Origin: Nemania diffusa | Taxonomy: Eukaryota; Ascomycota; Sordariomycetes; Xylariales; Xylariaceae | NCBI GenBank assembly: GCA_038501195.1 | Contig: JBBPUQ010000001.1 | Location: 3,162,001 to 3,226,000 of the forward strand | DNA length: 64,000 nucleotides | Direction of reading: 5' to 3' | Part shown: in pieces, positions 1-11,271 of the stretch | Numbering within the stretch: position 1 is the stretch's first letter | Layout: every line of letters begins with the position of its first letter | Program-made: the position numbers and the translations under genes | The notes under the pieces: model-generated | The model's input: the letters and a program-made list of their open reading frames with translations, nothing else | The model's database searches: none | Told to the model about the DNA's origin: nothing

Positions 1-830
1 GGAGACCCACCCATTCTCTACCCCACAACGCTACGGCCCTATGATCTGCGATCAACTTGCCAGGCTGACCTTAGCGCAACTATTACTTGCATCTTTCCGA
101 TGCTGTAACGTCGAGGCGTGCCAAATTATGCCCGGCAGAAGATCCTTATGCTTTGAGTTCGTGAGGTATGTACATAGATTAATCTCAGACAGGGCTCAAG
201 AACCGAAAGTTCTCAAAACATCAGGAGCAAGCCGCCAGTCCTTCTACTTCGCTCAAAGTAAGGACAATAACGAAATCATGCAACATCTAGTCTCTTTGTT
301 CCATTTCTGGCTTTTTTGTTCCATTTCTGACGCTAACTTTGTATTATCAAAAACTTCTAGGCCGAAAATGGTTAAAGAAAATTACGACTTAGAAACTCTG
401 GGTGTTCATACTACGTACATGTCCAGAAATCGCACTCGCCCAACTCTTTGATCCGTTTATGGCCAGCGAATGGAATCATTTTGAACTACTTATGAATTGG
501 TGGGGTTCCTACTCAAATACAAGTAGCTCGCATAAATTCAATTCTGCCTCTTGTCGCATGAACTCCAGTACAATAAGTTTGCTGTAAATTGTATGGTGAG
601 ATTTGTACCCCTGCTGAATCAATTCGCCTAGCCATAAATGGATCAAAGACTTAGACCTACATATGTACAGAGTAGAGGTCAGCACCGCTCCTGCCTGTCG
701 ACCAGGGCAGCTCTCGCCAACATCTGGATCGCCAATACAATGGCCTGGAAGAAATCAGGTTTTCACACTGAGTCAAGTAGAATTGCATGGTTGCTCAAAC
801 TCGAACAATACCACATTAAACGCAGCGTAA
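1..830. other. Spacer, no supported gene
   Basis: Short open frames occur here (for example around 41-451 and 638-895), but none has a recognisable domain, a plausible intron or similarity to a family I know. Codon choice looks random. It may be decayed coding DNA continuous with the broken frame that follows. Confidence 0.4.
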
Positions 831-1205
831 TCTATACTTACTCAGAAGAGAAGTTTCCAGGGAAGGGTCCATATTGCAAAAATTGCCACAATTAGTACAG
901 CAACCTCCACTTGCACACCGACCAAATGTGATCATTGCGCACTGCAGCATTACATTCGAAGTTGCATTACTCAACCAAAGCCTCTTACAGAGAACTTGCA
1001 TCAACTACGACCCCTCGACCTGTGGCACGTGTATGAAGATAGCCGACCCGATTACACTCAAGATTTCCATAAGGCCTTTAAAGAACTCGAGGGCAAACAA
1101 TGACTCTCGCACAACCGACATGATGACCATACAATTCCTATTCTTCCTTATGTAGGTCAAGCCGCTATTAGGCTGGACGAGTATAATTACGAGGAGCTTA
1201 GTTAG
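831..1205 (+). pseudogene. Decayed coding fragment of unknown family
   Basis: One reading frame stays open from 831 to 1100, meets a single TGA at 1101-1103, and continues in the same frame to a TAG at 1203-1205. The translation looks like protein, with a CxxC pair (KCDHC, near 924-938), the stretch RPLDLWHVYEDSRPDY (about 1009-1056) and, after the TGA, GQAAIRLDEYNYEELS. There is no ATG at the head of the frame, so the start would have to lie in a missing exon or has been lost. The TGA could be a CGA codon changed by C-to-T mutation, which fits RIP, but that is inference. I do not recognise the family. It could also be chance, since the frame is only about 124 codons long. Confidence 0.35.
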
Positions 1206-2220
1206 AACATAAACATTTAATCGCTTTTGCTTTACTCTGTAGAGCTTTTTTCAGAGTTTTGGTGGACAATATGACAGCCTGAATACCGATGAGCTACATC
1301 AGTACATGTTTTCTCTCTTAACGTAGACCTTACCTGAATGCCTATCTAAGTACTTCATTAATCCTAGGACTAGCGCCTGTTTATATAAAGAATTTAAGCC
1401 TTCTATCTCATCCTCAAGTAAAATAGTTGATATATACACCTTTGTTGACACAAACGCGGAGTTAGACCTAAAAGTAACCGCGTTCGGCGTATTGCATGTT
1501 ATTAAGCATGACCTACGCCGACTTTCTACCTATAAACGCGCATCCGCTTTTGCTTAGAATTAAAACTCCAAAGCCTAACACCCAATGGGACCCGGCAAAA
1601 CTGTAGATTGGCATCTAGCACGCTGTACAATAGGCGTTTCTTCGATAGGCCGTTGGTCAAAAGCTCACTAGGGATGTCATAGAGTAGGAGAGTTGTGACA
1701 AGATCGAGGAGAAGAAGCTTACAGCTCTGTCGAATCTTGGCTTCATTTCAATGTACGGCGGTGCCTATACATAGTATGTAAAACTATCTGCTGCGTATAA
1801 GTCGTACGACGAGATCTGTGTACATAAAACCCAGAACCCCGGTTCCTGACGATCGCGCTAATGGGAGCCCCGGAAACCCCTGTAGACAGCTGCCAATCAG
1901 CACGTTTAGGAGGACCGAGGTATTGTCGTTAGGTACCCTAGGTACCTAGGTAGTGTGTTTCTGTAATCAAACCTACGCGTAAGAATAAAACAGCATTCGA
2001 TGGTCGCATGAGCAACATTTATTCGCACACTTAAGGGCACTCTCAGTTTTACAGCAGTCTCTTATATAGCTGGTGCTTTAATTCGTCTTATACAATTCCT
2101 CAGATTGTCATTGTAAGGCTGCAACTCACATCTCATCTCAATTCACCTTACCTTCCATACAGCATCCATCCCATCCCTCCTCCTATAGTTGTCATTCAAT
2201 TACAGCCACCCTCAAACGCC
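1206..2220. other. Spacer and 5' region of the HIT gene
   Basis: No gene is seen. A palindromic TACCTAGGTA-type motif cluster lies at about 1929-1953. The last 100 bases before the HIT start are C- and T-rich on the plus strand, as is common in fungal promoters. Confidence 0.5.
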
Positions 2221-2802
2221 ATGCCGGACTCCCCCTTCGATCCCACGGTTCTCCCGCCCGACAGCCCATGCCCCTTCTGCAGTATCGCGCAAACCTACCC
2301 CCCCTTCCCGCCCACGCATCCCCCAGCCGCCTCCTCGCCCTCCCTCTCGCCCACGCAGCTCTCCCCGGCCGCCTACGTAGTCCTCTCGACGCCGCTCCTG
2401 ATCGCCTTCCTCGACATCATGCCGCTCTCCCCGGGCCACCTCCTCCTCTGCCCGCGCGCGCACCGGCCCAAGCTCACCGACGTGTCGCCGGCCGAGGCGG
2501 CGGCGCTGGGCGCGGAGCTGCGCGTGCTCTCGCGGGCGCTAGGACGCGCGACGGGCGTACACGATTGGAACATCGTCCAGAACAACGGCGCCGCCGCCGC
2601 GCAGGTCGTCAACCACGTCCACTACCACCTCATCCCGCGCCCCGAGATCCGTGCCCGCGGCCGCTTCAGCGAGAGCTTTACTATGTTCGGCCGTGGGCAG
2701 CGCGAGGATCTTGACGACGACGAGGCCGACGCGCTCGCTGCGAAGCTGCGGGCCGCCATCGCCGCCGTGCTGGACGAGGAGTCGCACAAGGGGAAATTAT
2801 GA
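2221..2802 (+). CDS. HIT-family nucleotide hydrolase/transferase
   Basis: A single-exon protein of 193 residues. It carries the histidine triad signature NHVHYHLIPR at residues 131-140 (H132, H134, H136), in which a histidine attacks the nucleotide alpha-phosphate. A CPFC pair at residues 17-20 resembles the zinc-binding CxxC of Hint-type proteins. The central strand-helix region FLDIMPLSPGHLLLCPRAH also fits the fold. Relatives such as yeast Hnt1 hydrolyse adenosine phosphoramidates; the exact substrate cannot be read from sequence. The ATG follows a C-rich leader and is the first in frame. The gene is very GC-rich at third codon positions compared with its AT-rich flanks. It is convergent with the aldo/keto reductase, with 182 bases between the stops. 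A proline/serine-rich insert at residues 27-48 is longer than usual for the family. Confidence 0.9.
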   Translation: MPDSPFDPTVLPPDSPCPFCSIAQTYPPFPPTHPPAASSPSLSPTQLSPAAYVVLSTPLLIAFLDIMPLSPGHLLLCPRAHRPKLTDVSPAEAAALGAELRVLSRALGRATGVHDWNIVQNNGAAAAQVVNHVHYHLIPRPEIRARGRFSESFTMFGRGQREDLDDDEADALAAKLRAAIAAVLDEESHKGKL

Positions 2803-2984
2803 GGCGGAAACACAATTCGCGCGTGACGTAAATTTCTCTACAATTCTATACTATTCGATGGCGGGCCATAAAGCATTGGCGTCGGATTACTATTAAGCTA
2901 CCATTGACGGCCTATCTCTCTATTCATCTATTTGTCTATCTAGGTAGATATCTACTGTCATGGAAGCTTTCTGGTCCCGTTATC

Positions 2985-4001
2985 TTACTCGTCGTCGCCG
3001 AAGAAGACCTTGACGGGAAGCCAGGCGTCGCCGCAAACTTTGAAGCGATCCTGGAGGTTCGACAGCTTGGTCAGTTCCTCGTCGGTCAGAGCCCAGCCGT
3101 CTAGCGCGAAGTTCCCCTCGATCCGCTCCTTGGTGACTGACTTGGGAATCACGTCCCAGCCGTTCTGGATACCCCACTGCAGTAGGCACTGCTGCGGCGT
3201 CTTGCCCTTCTTCTCCGCCATCTCGAGCAGCGTCGGGTCCTTATAGAGAGGCGAATTGGTGCTGCCGAGGCATGAATAGCCTGTGCAGTGGATGTCCTTC
3301 TCCTTGCAGTAGGCTACCAGCTTTGGTGACGGGTTATTGGGGTGGAGCTCGATTTGGTTGACCGATGGTTTGATCTATCGCTTGTCAGTCTCGGGGATCC
3401 CTGCTCTTCGTCCCTTGTGCGTTAGGTCACGTACCTGGCAGGAGGGGTCGTTCAACAGCTTCTCGAGGTTGGTGATGCCGAAGTTGGAGACGCCGATGTT
3501 GCGCACCTTGCCCGTACCGAGCAGCTTCTGCATCTCGCGCCAGGTGTCGATGAAGTTCCAGTCGTCGTAGTGCTTTTTGAGATCGTCGGGGCGCGTCGAG
3601 CTGGGCCAGTGCATTAGGTATAGGTCGACGTATTCCATGCCAAGGTTCTTTAGGGAGGCGTCAATCCCCTCAGCGACTCGCTTGTGCCAGGGGTTGTCAA
3701 GCTTAGTGGTGATCCAGATCTGCTCCCGAGGCACACCCGAAGCCCGCACGCCCTCGCCTACCTCGGACTCGTTCCCGTAGGCAAATGCCGTGTCGATGTA
3801 GCGGTAGCCGGCGTCCAGGGCAGCTTTGACAGCGGCGCTCGTCTGGTTCTTGGATGATTGCCAAGTGCCTAGGCCGATGGCAGGCATCTTGTCTCCCGAG
3901 GGGAGGGTATAGGTCTTGCTATTACGGCAGCTACATTAGTATAAACTGCGTGGGAGCTTATGAGGGGAGGGCACCTACGTGGTGTGCTTTGTGTCTGCCA
4001 T
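2985..4001 (-). CDS. Aldo/keto reductase
   Basis: Three exons (4001-3979, 3918-3435, 3374-2985) give 298 residues, normal for the family. Joins keep frame: the first exon encodes only MADTKHT plus two bases, and both introns have GT and AG ends. The catalytic tetrad is visible as D50 and Y55 (IDTAFAYGNE), K80 (TTKLDN) and H111 (YLMHWPSS). GVSNFGITNLEKLL and NQIELHPNNP are further family signatures, and IPKSVTKERIEGN is the cofactor loop that suggests NADP(H). The enzyme should reduce aldehydes or ketones in the cytosol; it resembles fungal glycerol dehydrogenase/GCY1-type reductases, but the substrate is not determinable. It is convergent with the HIT gene. Confidence 0.95.
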
Positions 4002-6615
4002 GGTGTTGTCGAGATTGTTCGGACTAGAAGATACGCTTGATAGAGTCGGGAGTTTGGGGAGACAGACAAGATGAGAGGATTACTGTGCAAATCTATGGGA
4101 GGGGAAGGGAGGGAAGATGGGTAACAAAGAGGCTCTATTTGTCGATCAAACTATTCTTTTTTTTCTGGAGAATGTGTTTAGAAGGCCAAATAGCGGCTTG
4201 CTTAAGCTTGCTATGACGCAGATGCCAGATATACGCCCCATCTATAAGCAGATATCCATACCTAGTCGTCTGATATGACGCAGGGTGGAACACCCACTTC
4301 GCAGGTGCGATGCACTACGCCGTTTGTGATCTCCTCTTGCTGTTTTTGAATGCGTTTTACGCACTTGCAAAACGGCATCTCAGCCAAACTTTACTATACA
4401 ATGACATACATCTAAGATCGATCCTTCGCCCTCTTGATGCGATTTTCTTTTCTATTTAGGCAATTGGGCTCGAGGTAAATCAAGAATTACTCTCCACCTA
4501 GGAGAGTTGTAAGGGTCCCAAGAGATTGGAAACGGCGACATCATATGTGCCTACTTCGATCTCGCAGACCCGGAGATTACTATGTTTGGTATAGCGCGGG
4601 GCTTTGTGAAGCTGATAGATAGGGCGGGGTTCCTTTTTGCTGCGTAACCTCGCTGGGTTACGACCGGCGTAGCAGATCTCGAGCTAGAGGCGATAAAATA
4701 CGCAAGCTACCTAGGTAGTTAATTGAATAAGAGGTTACAACAGTAATTAAGCATAAGTACAAATGTCGACTTCCTTGCGTTTTTCACATACCTAGACACT
4801 GTTCACTATTTCTTTTATACCACTAATTGCTGTTAGACGAGTTCTAAGTCCTGGAGTTTACTCAGCTCATTTGCTCGTCTATATGTGTAATACATAAGAT
4901 ACTCGTGATATAAAGTACACGTAGACATTTTTTTGAAACTTAGCCACCTTGTTGGCTCTCAATATTGTTGTCGTAGACTGACATTACATAATTGTATCAG
5001 AGCCGCCCAAGCATATATATATATATCATTCCCATGCCTAAGTAGCATTTTGAAAGTCTTATTGTTATGTCAAGTTTATAAGTATCAAGACACTGAAGTT
5101 TCTGATTGTATATGAATCCAAGGTTTATTAAAGACGTATACTATACCATGTAACATCAATCGTGTAAACTACGTTTCGTCTTGCTACCTACTTATCTTCT
5201 CTTATTCTTTCCGCCTATAGGTTAAGTAGCCAATTTTTTAATTGGTGAGCTATACCTCTAACAGAGTTGAAACAGGCAAGTGGCTCTGTGTGTGATGATT
5301 GTATCGATTAAGTGTCAAACTTGTCTCATTCTTTCCTATACTGTATATACAATAATGTTTGCCTGCAAAGCCTACAGTTGTTGGTAAATAGTAAGTATAA
5401 ACTGTTATGTAATATTGGATAATGAGGCAAGTCTTGCTGCGGTAACCGGATGTCTATATTTTTAATCAAATAAGGGTTTATATAAAATTAACCCTTCTCC
5501 CTGAATAAGCTGGCTGGCTCTGCTGAGACACAAACGGTGGTCTTTCCCGACGACCAACCGTCTAACGCGGTTACTAGTAGCGGTATAATAGGCACGTGTA
5601 CAGAAGGATTTTAGGTGTCACGAAATGGTGGTTTTATTATTACCGAGGAATGGCTAAATGCGGCGCCTCCCGGCAGGTTGGGTGCATTGCCCTTGCAGCT
5701 GACCTCGTTAGCACTCCCGCCTATCTAGTGAGACTCTGCGGGTCTTGTGGAGTTGGCGTGCCAGACACACTGAAAGATGATCCTTGTGTACTGTACTAAT
5801 TTGTTTTCTTTTCAAGAACTGGTAAGTAGTATGAAGCTAATAGGACACGAATTTAAGCAAAGGATGAAGGAATTAAATATGCGCACGGGATGTATATACA
5901 TCTAAGCTACATGGTAGAAATATGCACTCATAAAGTCTGTTTCAGTATTCGACCCGAGTCTGATCAGCGGGTGTTTGATTCTACCGTTTGAACCCGTTGA
6001 TTTTTATTATTTTTATTAATAAAAAACAATGCTCCTCTCCGCACTTTCCTACCTAATTTCCCATGCATGCTCCAATGCTCTGCCGAGAAACCGGTCGTCG
6101 CCGATTGTGCGACCCGTATCGGATGTTCGATATCGTCCGATGCGCCATAACGCCCCGTAAGATTCCGGGGACCACCACCCCAAGCTTTCCAACGCCGACG
6201 CCATTGCAGACACGCCAGAGTTAACCGAGGTACCTTGCGGTTGAATCGATTGAGTAGAGTAGGGAAGGATTTCCCTTCCCTGTGAATGCTCCTAATTTTG
6301 TGAAGTGGAACCCATTCAATAAGTTGGGTGTGCGTGTGTTTTTTTCTTCTTCCTATTCCTCCCAAACTAATATTGGAGGAGCCCTTAGTTTCAATGCATC
6401 GCTAGATAGAAGCAATATGCTATGTGGCCTTTTTTTATTTTTAGTTTGCCGTCTGAATCGTGAATCATTAATCATTGTGCTGTCCGAAAACTGCCGTAAA
6501 TCCGAGCGCGAAAAGCATGAGTGCCCGTGACCGAACGCCTAATGAGAGTTCTCCCTCCCGTCTTGCTGTAGTTCCCGATTAAAAAGAAAAACAGCCAGAG
6601 TAGGTAGTTTGAAAC
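4002..6615. other. AT-rich spacer, no supported gene
   Basis: About 2.6 kb with no open frame that looks coding. It contains AT-rich tracts, a CTACCTAGGTAG palindrome at 4708-4719, and a fairly GC-balanced patch at 6050-6260 whose minus-strand open frame I rejected. I see no tRNA, rRNA or transposon terminal repeats. Confidence 0.5.
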
Positions 6616-7058
6616 CTATGACTTTCGTTGCGTCTCGTAGGCCTGGACAGCAGCCTCGAGCTCAGCCAGGCTCGACCGATCAGCGTAAGCATCCATTATA
6701 GCCTCGGTTTGTCGCCGAGAAGCTACTTGGGCCTCGACATTGTTATATTGTCGCTGCTCCTGGTGCGCTTTATACTTGGATATTCCGTACCCTTTTTTTA
6801 ATGCACGTTAGTCTAAATGTAAATCAAACACACTGCCTTTGCTAGGTGGCATTACTCACCGATTCCTACTACGGCCGCAGTTGCGGTGGCACTATCATAA
6901 CAGTTGGTTAGCATTTTGTTTGTGTTGGTGTGACGGAGACGTGGCAAATCATCTCACAGTCTCTTCTCTAGCCGGCCGGTCTTATACAAGGTTGGCAGAT
7001 GGCTCGGGTGAACATGGGACACAGTCGAGAAGGGACGGGCTGCTGAACTTGAAGGCAT
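6616..7058 (-). CDS. Small three-exon gene, 102-residue protein of unknown function
   Basis: Each exon is too short to stand out alone, but the splicing signals are strong. Exons are 7058-6958, 6891-6860 and 6791-6616. Intron 1 (66 nt) has a GTGAGA donor, a GCTAAC branch site and a TAG acceptor; intron 2 (68 nt) has GTGAGT, ACTAAC and AAG. The joined frame is exactly 102 codons plus TAG. The start, MPSSSAARPFSTVSHVHPSH, has no acidic residue and several basic or hydroxylated ones, as in mitochondrial presequences. Residues 35-48 (ATATAAVVGIGYGI) form a short hydrophobic segment, possibly a single membrane anchor. The rest is a charged, probably helical tail with ADRSSLAELEAAVQAYE near the end. 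I do not recognise a named family; it could be a small mitochondrial membrane protein, which is inference. Confidence 0.8.
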
Positions 7059-10000
7059 GTTGTCTTTGGTCCGTGACGGCACGGTCAATAGTATCGGTGA
7101 TGTAAGTCGCTGCCGTGGCTGATTATCACATGCAACCGAATCTGAGTCTCTCCGACGGGTTTTAATACTGAGTGAATGCAATTGTACAGATTGATTAATC
7201 CGCGCTTCCAAAATCACAAGTGAAAAAGGAGATGATGAATTTGAGATACATAGGCTAGATTAGATTGATCAAGGTTTGGGGGTAGAGGAGGTATAAATAA
7301 GAGGAGGAGGGAGTTGGATGCTAAATACCTCCAACGATGTACATATGGTACAGTATCCCGTTACTGTATGCTATACCCAGGCACATCTTTACACCCCACG
7401 TTTTTGCTGACGAATTTCTTGCATCTACTTATATGTAGGTATAATGCCTACCTACCTAGTCCAGATAATACGTTAATGGGCTAGGGGTATGTACACAGTA
7501 ATGGGATACCAAGGCCCTTCGGGATAGCGGAAAATGTTTGGGCATCGAACGGTGCGAGAGCCAAGGTGAACGAGCATGGGTCGAGCTCTTACGATGCGAC
7601 ATGCGGGGGATTGGCACATATGCACATGCATCATGCGGGGACTCCAGGTTGGCTGATCAGTGCGGAGTGCAGCCTGTCAGACAACTAAAATTTCCACTGT
7701 AGGCTAGCTGGAGGTACGTATATTCTGTATACCAAGTCGGGGGCGGCCATCCGACAGCACAGTGAGGCATATAACTTGTCTAACTTTGGATCTTCCCTAT
7801 TTTATGTCGTGTAGATAGTCTGCCAACTCATAAGCATAGCGGATGGGTTACTAGATATATTCCTGCAATATTGCTTACTGAGTAAAGACCGTGACATTGC
7901 ATTGCTCAGCGTCACTCACCGGATTGACGCAATGTCACCAAGCGAGGTAATAACACATGAGATCGACAAGGATGATGAAATAGGTACACAGCTGTTGAAA
8001 CCGTTTCCACGAGTCTCACTCTCACTATGTATGTAGATGGTCTTTCAGTGTGCTACAGAATATAGATAGAGTCTGTCTGCCTAGTTGCGGCATTTTATAT
8101 TCATCCGTCTGTGAGAAAGAAAGGTAAAAAGTATGTAGGTAGGCATGCATCCTTCCTACCTGCATCCTCAGCCAATCGACGTCTAAGCTCGTGGTCACGA
8201 CATTCAGCCTGAGCAGCGCATTGTCAATTTATGGTATAAGATAGCGATTTTTTATTTTATTTTATTTTTTTAATTTCATTCTTTTCGCCCTCATGTCACA
8301 TGATGATTGTTGTTTTAGCCATGTCTTGTCTTAAGCAGAAACCCTGGTAGGCCAAGACATCTCAAGCTTCATGTTTGCCAGTACCTACCTCTACATGGAT
8401 TTTAGTTAATTCATTTCATGCATGCCGAGGCACAAACTTCACGGCAGGCATAAGGAACCCCAGGTATTTATTTCGCACCTATTATAGATCCTGGTCACCT
8501 GGTTAAGCGTGCTTCAGATGTTCCCAGATCTTGTATACGTATTTCCTATCCCTCACTTGTGGGGGTAATCTTACCTACACAGTAAATTCACTTACACATG
8601 TGATTGCACCTCTTACTTGTGACAATCCTAGTTTCTAAACTCCTTTGACCACAATCCTCGAGGGTCTATATCTACCTCTTATCGCCTTCGTACTTTTAAT
8701 TTGTACCGCCCACTGCGACAAGATTTGGTTTACTCGTCAGCAGCGCCCCCCATCTTGTGCACATATTAACCTTTTGCTCGAGGCGCCCGCCCCTGTAGTC
8801 TCGTACACCACCCTGGTAGCTAATCAGCGCGACTCGGAACATACCCGCCATCTTGTCGGCGGAAAATGAGGAGTGGGGTAATGGCCAATGTGTGCTGGCT
8901 GGCTGGACTTAGGAATGGGAGCATTGCAGCCGGCTGTGTAGCTTGCGCAGCCTGATGATGTCGTTTACTTAGCGAATGGACCACGACAAACACGACGACC
9001 CTAAGAAACACAATGCAAGGTCACCGCTAGTCGTAGGATGGTATGGCCCTCATCCGCGATGCTACCACACCTCATGCATACTGCGTACATCCAGAGTCTC
9101 GCCAGGCCTGAGGCACACGTCGTTAATCTTAACTGGGTGCTCTATGTATATAGGAAGAGGGGTTGTTGAGTGAGACGATGGTTACATCTCAGTCAGCGTC
9201 TCTGAGAACCACATAGCGTAGAGGAACTGCCTGAGTGCTATACTCGTGAGTTCACCCTATAATTCCACAACTATCAGTGGCGATAACGTCAGTGGCTACC
9301 ACCCTTGCTTTTTATTCATCCGGATCGCATCTCCAGTTCGGGAAGAAGCATACTAAACATCTTATTGGGGTACTACATTACTTAACTTGGAGGGGATTGA
9401 CGAAGACTGCCTAGATAATGACTGATAAGCGCGCATGGATAGTAGAGGAGTAGCCTAGATCTTTACAGCTGAGTTAATAGTCTATAGCAATAATACTTTA
9501 GAATCTTAACTATGTGCTGTAAAGTCTTAAGTATGAATTAAATCAAGTACTGTGGATGTAAAGCAACAACCAGAGTCTACTAGATGGGAACAACCATCTT
9601 TGATCTTTGAAAGCGAGTTGCGCTAGCTTCCAAGGAGAGGTCTGGAGATACTGAGTAAGGTAGATTAAGCATTGCTATAGGTTATCCCAACGCGTTATTT
9701 ACGTTCGCACTGGCACTCTGCTTAATCTCCCTCGCAACCTCCCACTTACACGAGAGCATTTATGCTCGGATATGCACTTCTCGCTCCTTAGCTCCAGATC
9801 CCTACCAAACTACATTATAGCCCTTGCATTCCTATTTTAAAACTACCTAAGGTAGGCAGGCGAGGTTGGGTTAAAACTCAACAAAGCATCTTTGAGCTTA
9901 TAAATATTGCTGCTAACTATGCTATAAGGCTTTAATATATATAATTCATAAACTGTCATCTTTATTATAGGTATATGTCCTTCTCATGCCGATGTATTAT

Positions 10001-10539
10001 AGTAACTCTAGCTTAAGAGCTACATCTCCAAGACCATCATGTCACTATCTTCTATCACCACTCTGGCAATAGGTATGACACCTTGTCTATCAAGGTAATG
10101 ATCCCAGTCAGTATACCTCTCTGCCGTGGGTAAGCCTCCCATCACTAGTTAGCTACCCAACACAGATGTCTCTATCCCCTGTCTGACCAATCTCTTTCAA
10201 TCAAATATTCTACCCCGCAAACTTTAGTTCATCAGGCAGCTATTTTTTGCTGACCTCAGGGGTAGGTAGGTAGCTTACAGAGCGCAAGTAGCTGCGCAAC
10301 AAAATCACATGCTACACCTCCCGCGTCACCTCTCCTATCTTACGCGTACGCATAAGTCAGCAATAGTGTGCCAAGTCATAGTCACCAACGCCTACCTCGA
10401 CCTAGCCTTCCCATCGTATGTACGCACTCAAATCCCCAAACGCCATCTCCCGAGCTGTGCTCTAGTAAGTACGTAGGTCATATACCCGTTCAGCTTCAGT
10501 TTCCGCCAGTCAAGCACCTAATCTAATTAGGCAATCCGC
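7059..10539. other. Long AT-rich spacer
   Basis: About 3.5 kb in which I see no gene. Open frames such as 8645-8869 and 8976-9173 lack domains and convincing starts. TACCTA/TAGGTA motifs recur at about 7445-7459, 9844-9859 and 10262-10272. Confidence 0.5.
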
Positions 10540-10641
10540 GTCTTCGTGGCTCAGTTGGCTAGAGCGTTGGTCTCATATTCGTATGATCCAATCACAGATT
10601 GGGCTATCCAAAGGTCGTGAGTTCGAGCCTCACCGAGGACA
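10540..10641 (+). tRNA. tRNA-Met (CAT), elongator type, with intron
   Basis: The acceptor arms GTCTTCG and CGAGGAC pair over 7 bp with one G-T, followed by discriminator A. The D arm is GCTC/GAGC, the anticodon stem TTGGT/TCCAA, and the T arm GTGAG-TTCGAGC-CTCAC. The anticodon CAT is at 10574-10576 in the loop CTCATA. A 28-nt intron (10578-10605) sits at the canonical place after position 37. The intron contains TATG, able to pair with the anticodon-loop CATA, as expected of a pre-tRNA fold. The U31-U39 mismatch also occurs in yeast elongator tRNA-Met, which supports an elongator rather than an initiator identity. Confidence 0.95.
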
Positions 10642-11271
10642 TCATTTTTGGATTTCCTCCTTTTTGATGCCCCACCGCATCTTCAGTTTCCTCTTAGGCA
10701 TTCTTGTTTGGGAACATAAATGGGCCATATTCCCGGAGACTTTGTCTACCTATAAACGAAGCTCTTGTTGGTTAAATGAAGCAAGCATCGAATTAACCAT
10801 ATAATGAGTGAATATCTTTCTGTCACTTTTAACAATTGAACTATTCTGGCATCAGTATTTGAACCTTAGATTAAATTATTTAGAATGGGGCTTTTGGAAT
10901 AGAATTGAGGTTATATGTTATAATATGATATATGTTCACGCAAGACTACCGGAAGACAGTTAACAGCATTGAGGCTGACCAATCCGACTTGATTTGTCGC
11001 ATGTAAATGAGCATTGAATATGTTAAAATGATTTGGATTGTCTAGATTATCCCGAGCTAGCCCAGCATCCCGCGTTTTTGGATCAGCCGTCGAGACTCAA
11101 ACTCCTACAAGTCCGGTATACCTCCCTTTGATATCGGGTCTTTTCCGCTTCCTGACACCCTCTTCGCGAGTCTATTGAACATTGGCTTGGCCGATTACTC
11201 GTTCTTTTTGCGCGCATACACTCTGCACTGCATTACTAAATTTCATCTTCGGAGCTGGAGGGTCAGGGAGC
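10642..11271. other. Spacer between tRNA-Met and SEC26
   Basis: AT-rich, with a T-run right after the tRNA (10645-10649) that can serve as the RNA polymerase III terminator. Otherwise it holds only the 3' flank of SEC26. Confidence 0.5.

Noticed and set aside
41..451. 136-codon plus-strand open frame at the window start
   Set aside because: No recognisable motif or splice context, and codon use does not resemble the confirmed genes.
5964..6365. 133-codon minus-strand open frame
   Set aside because: No domain, no family resemblance, random-looking composition, and it ends in poly-Asn/Lys from an AT-rich tract.
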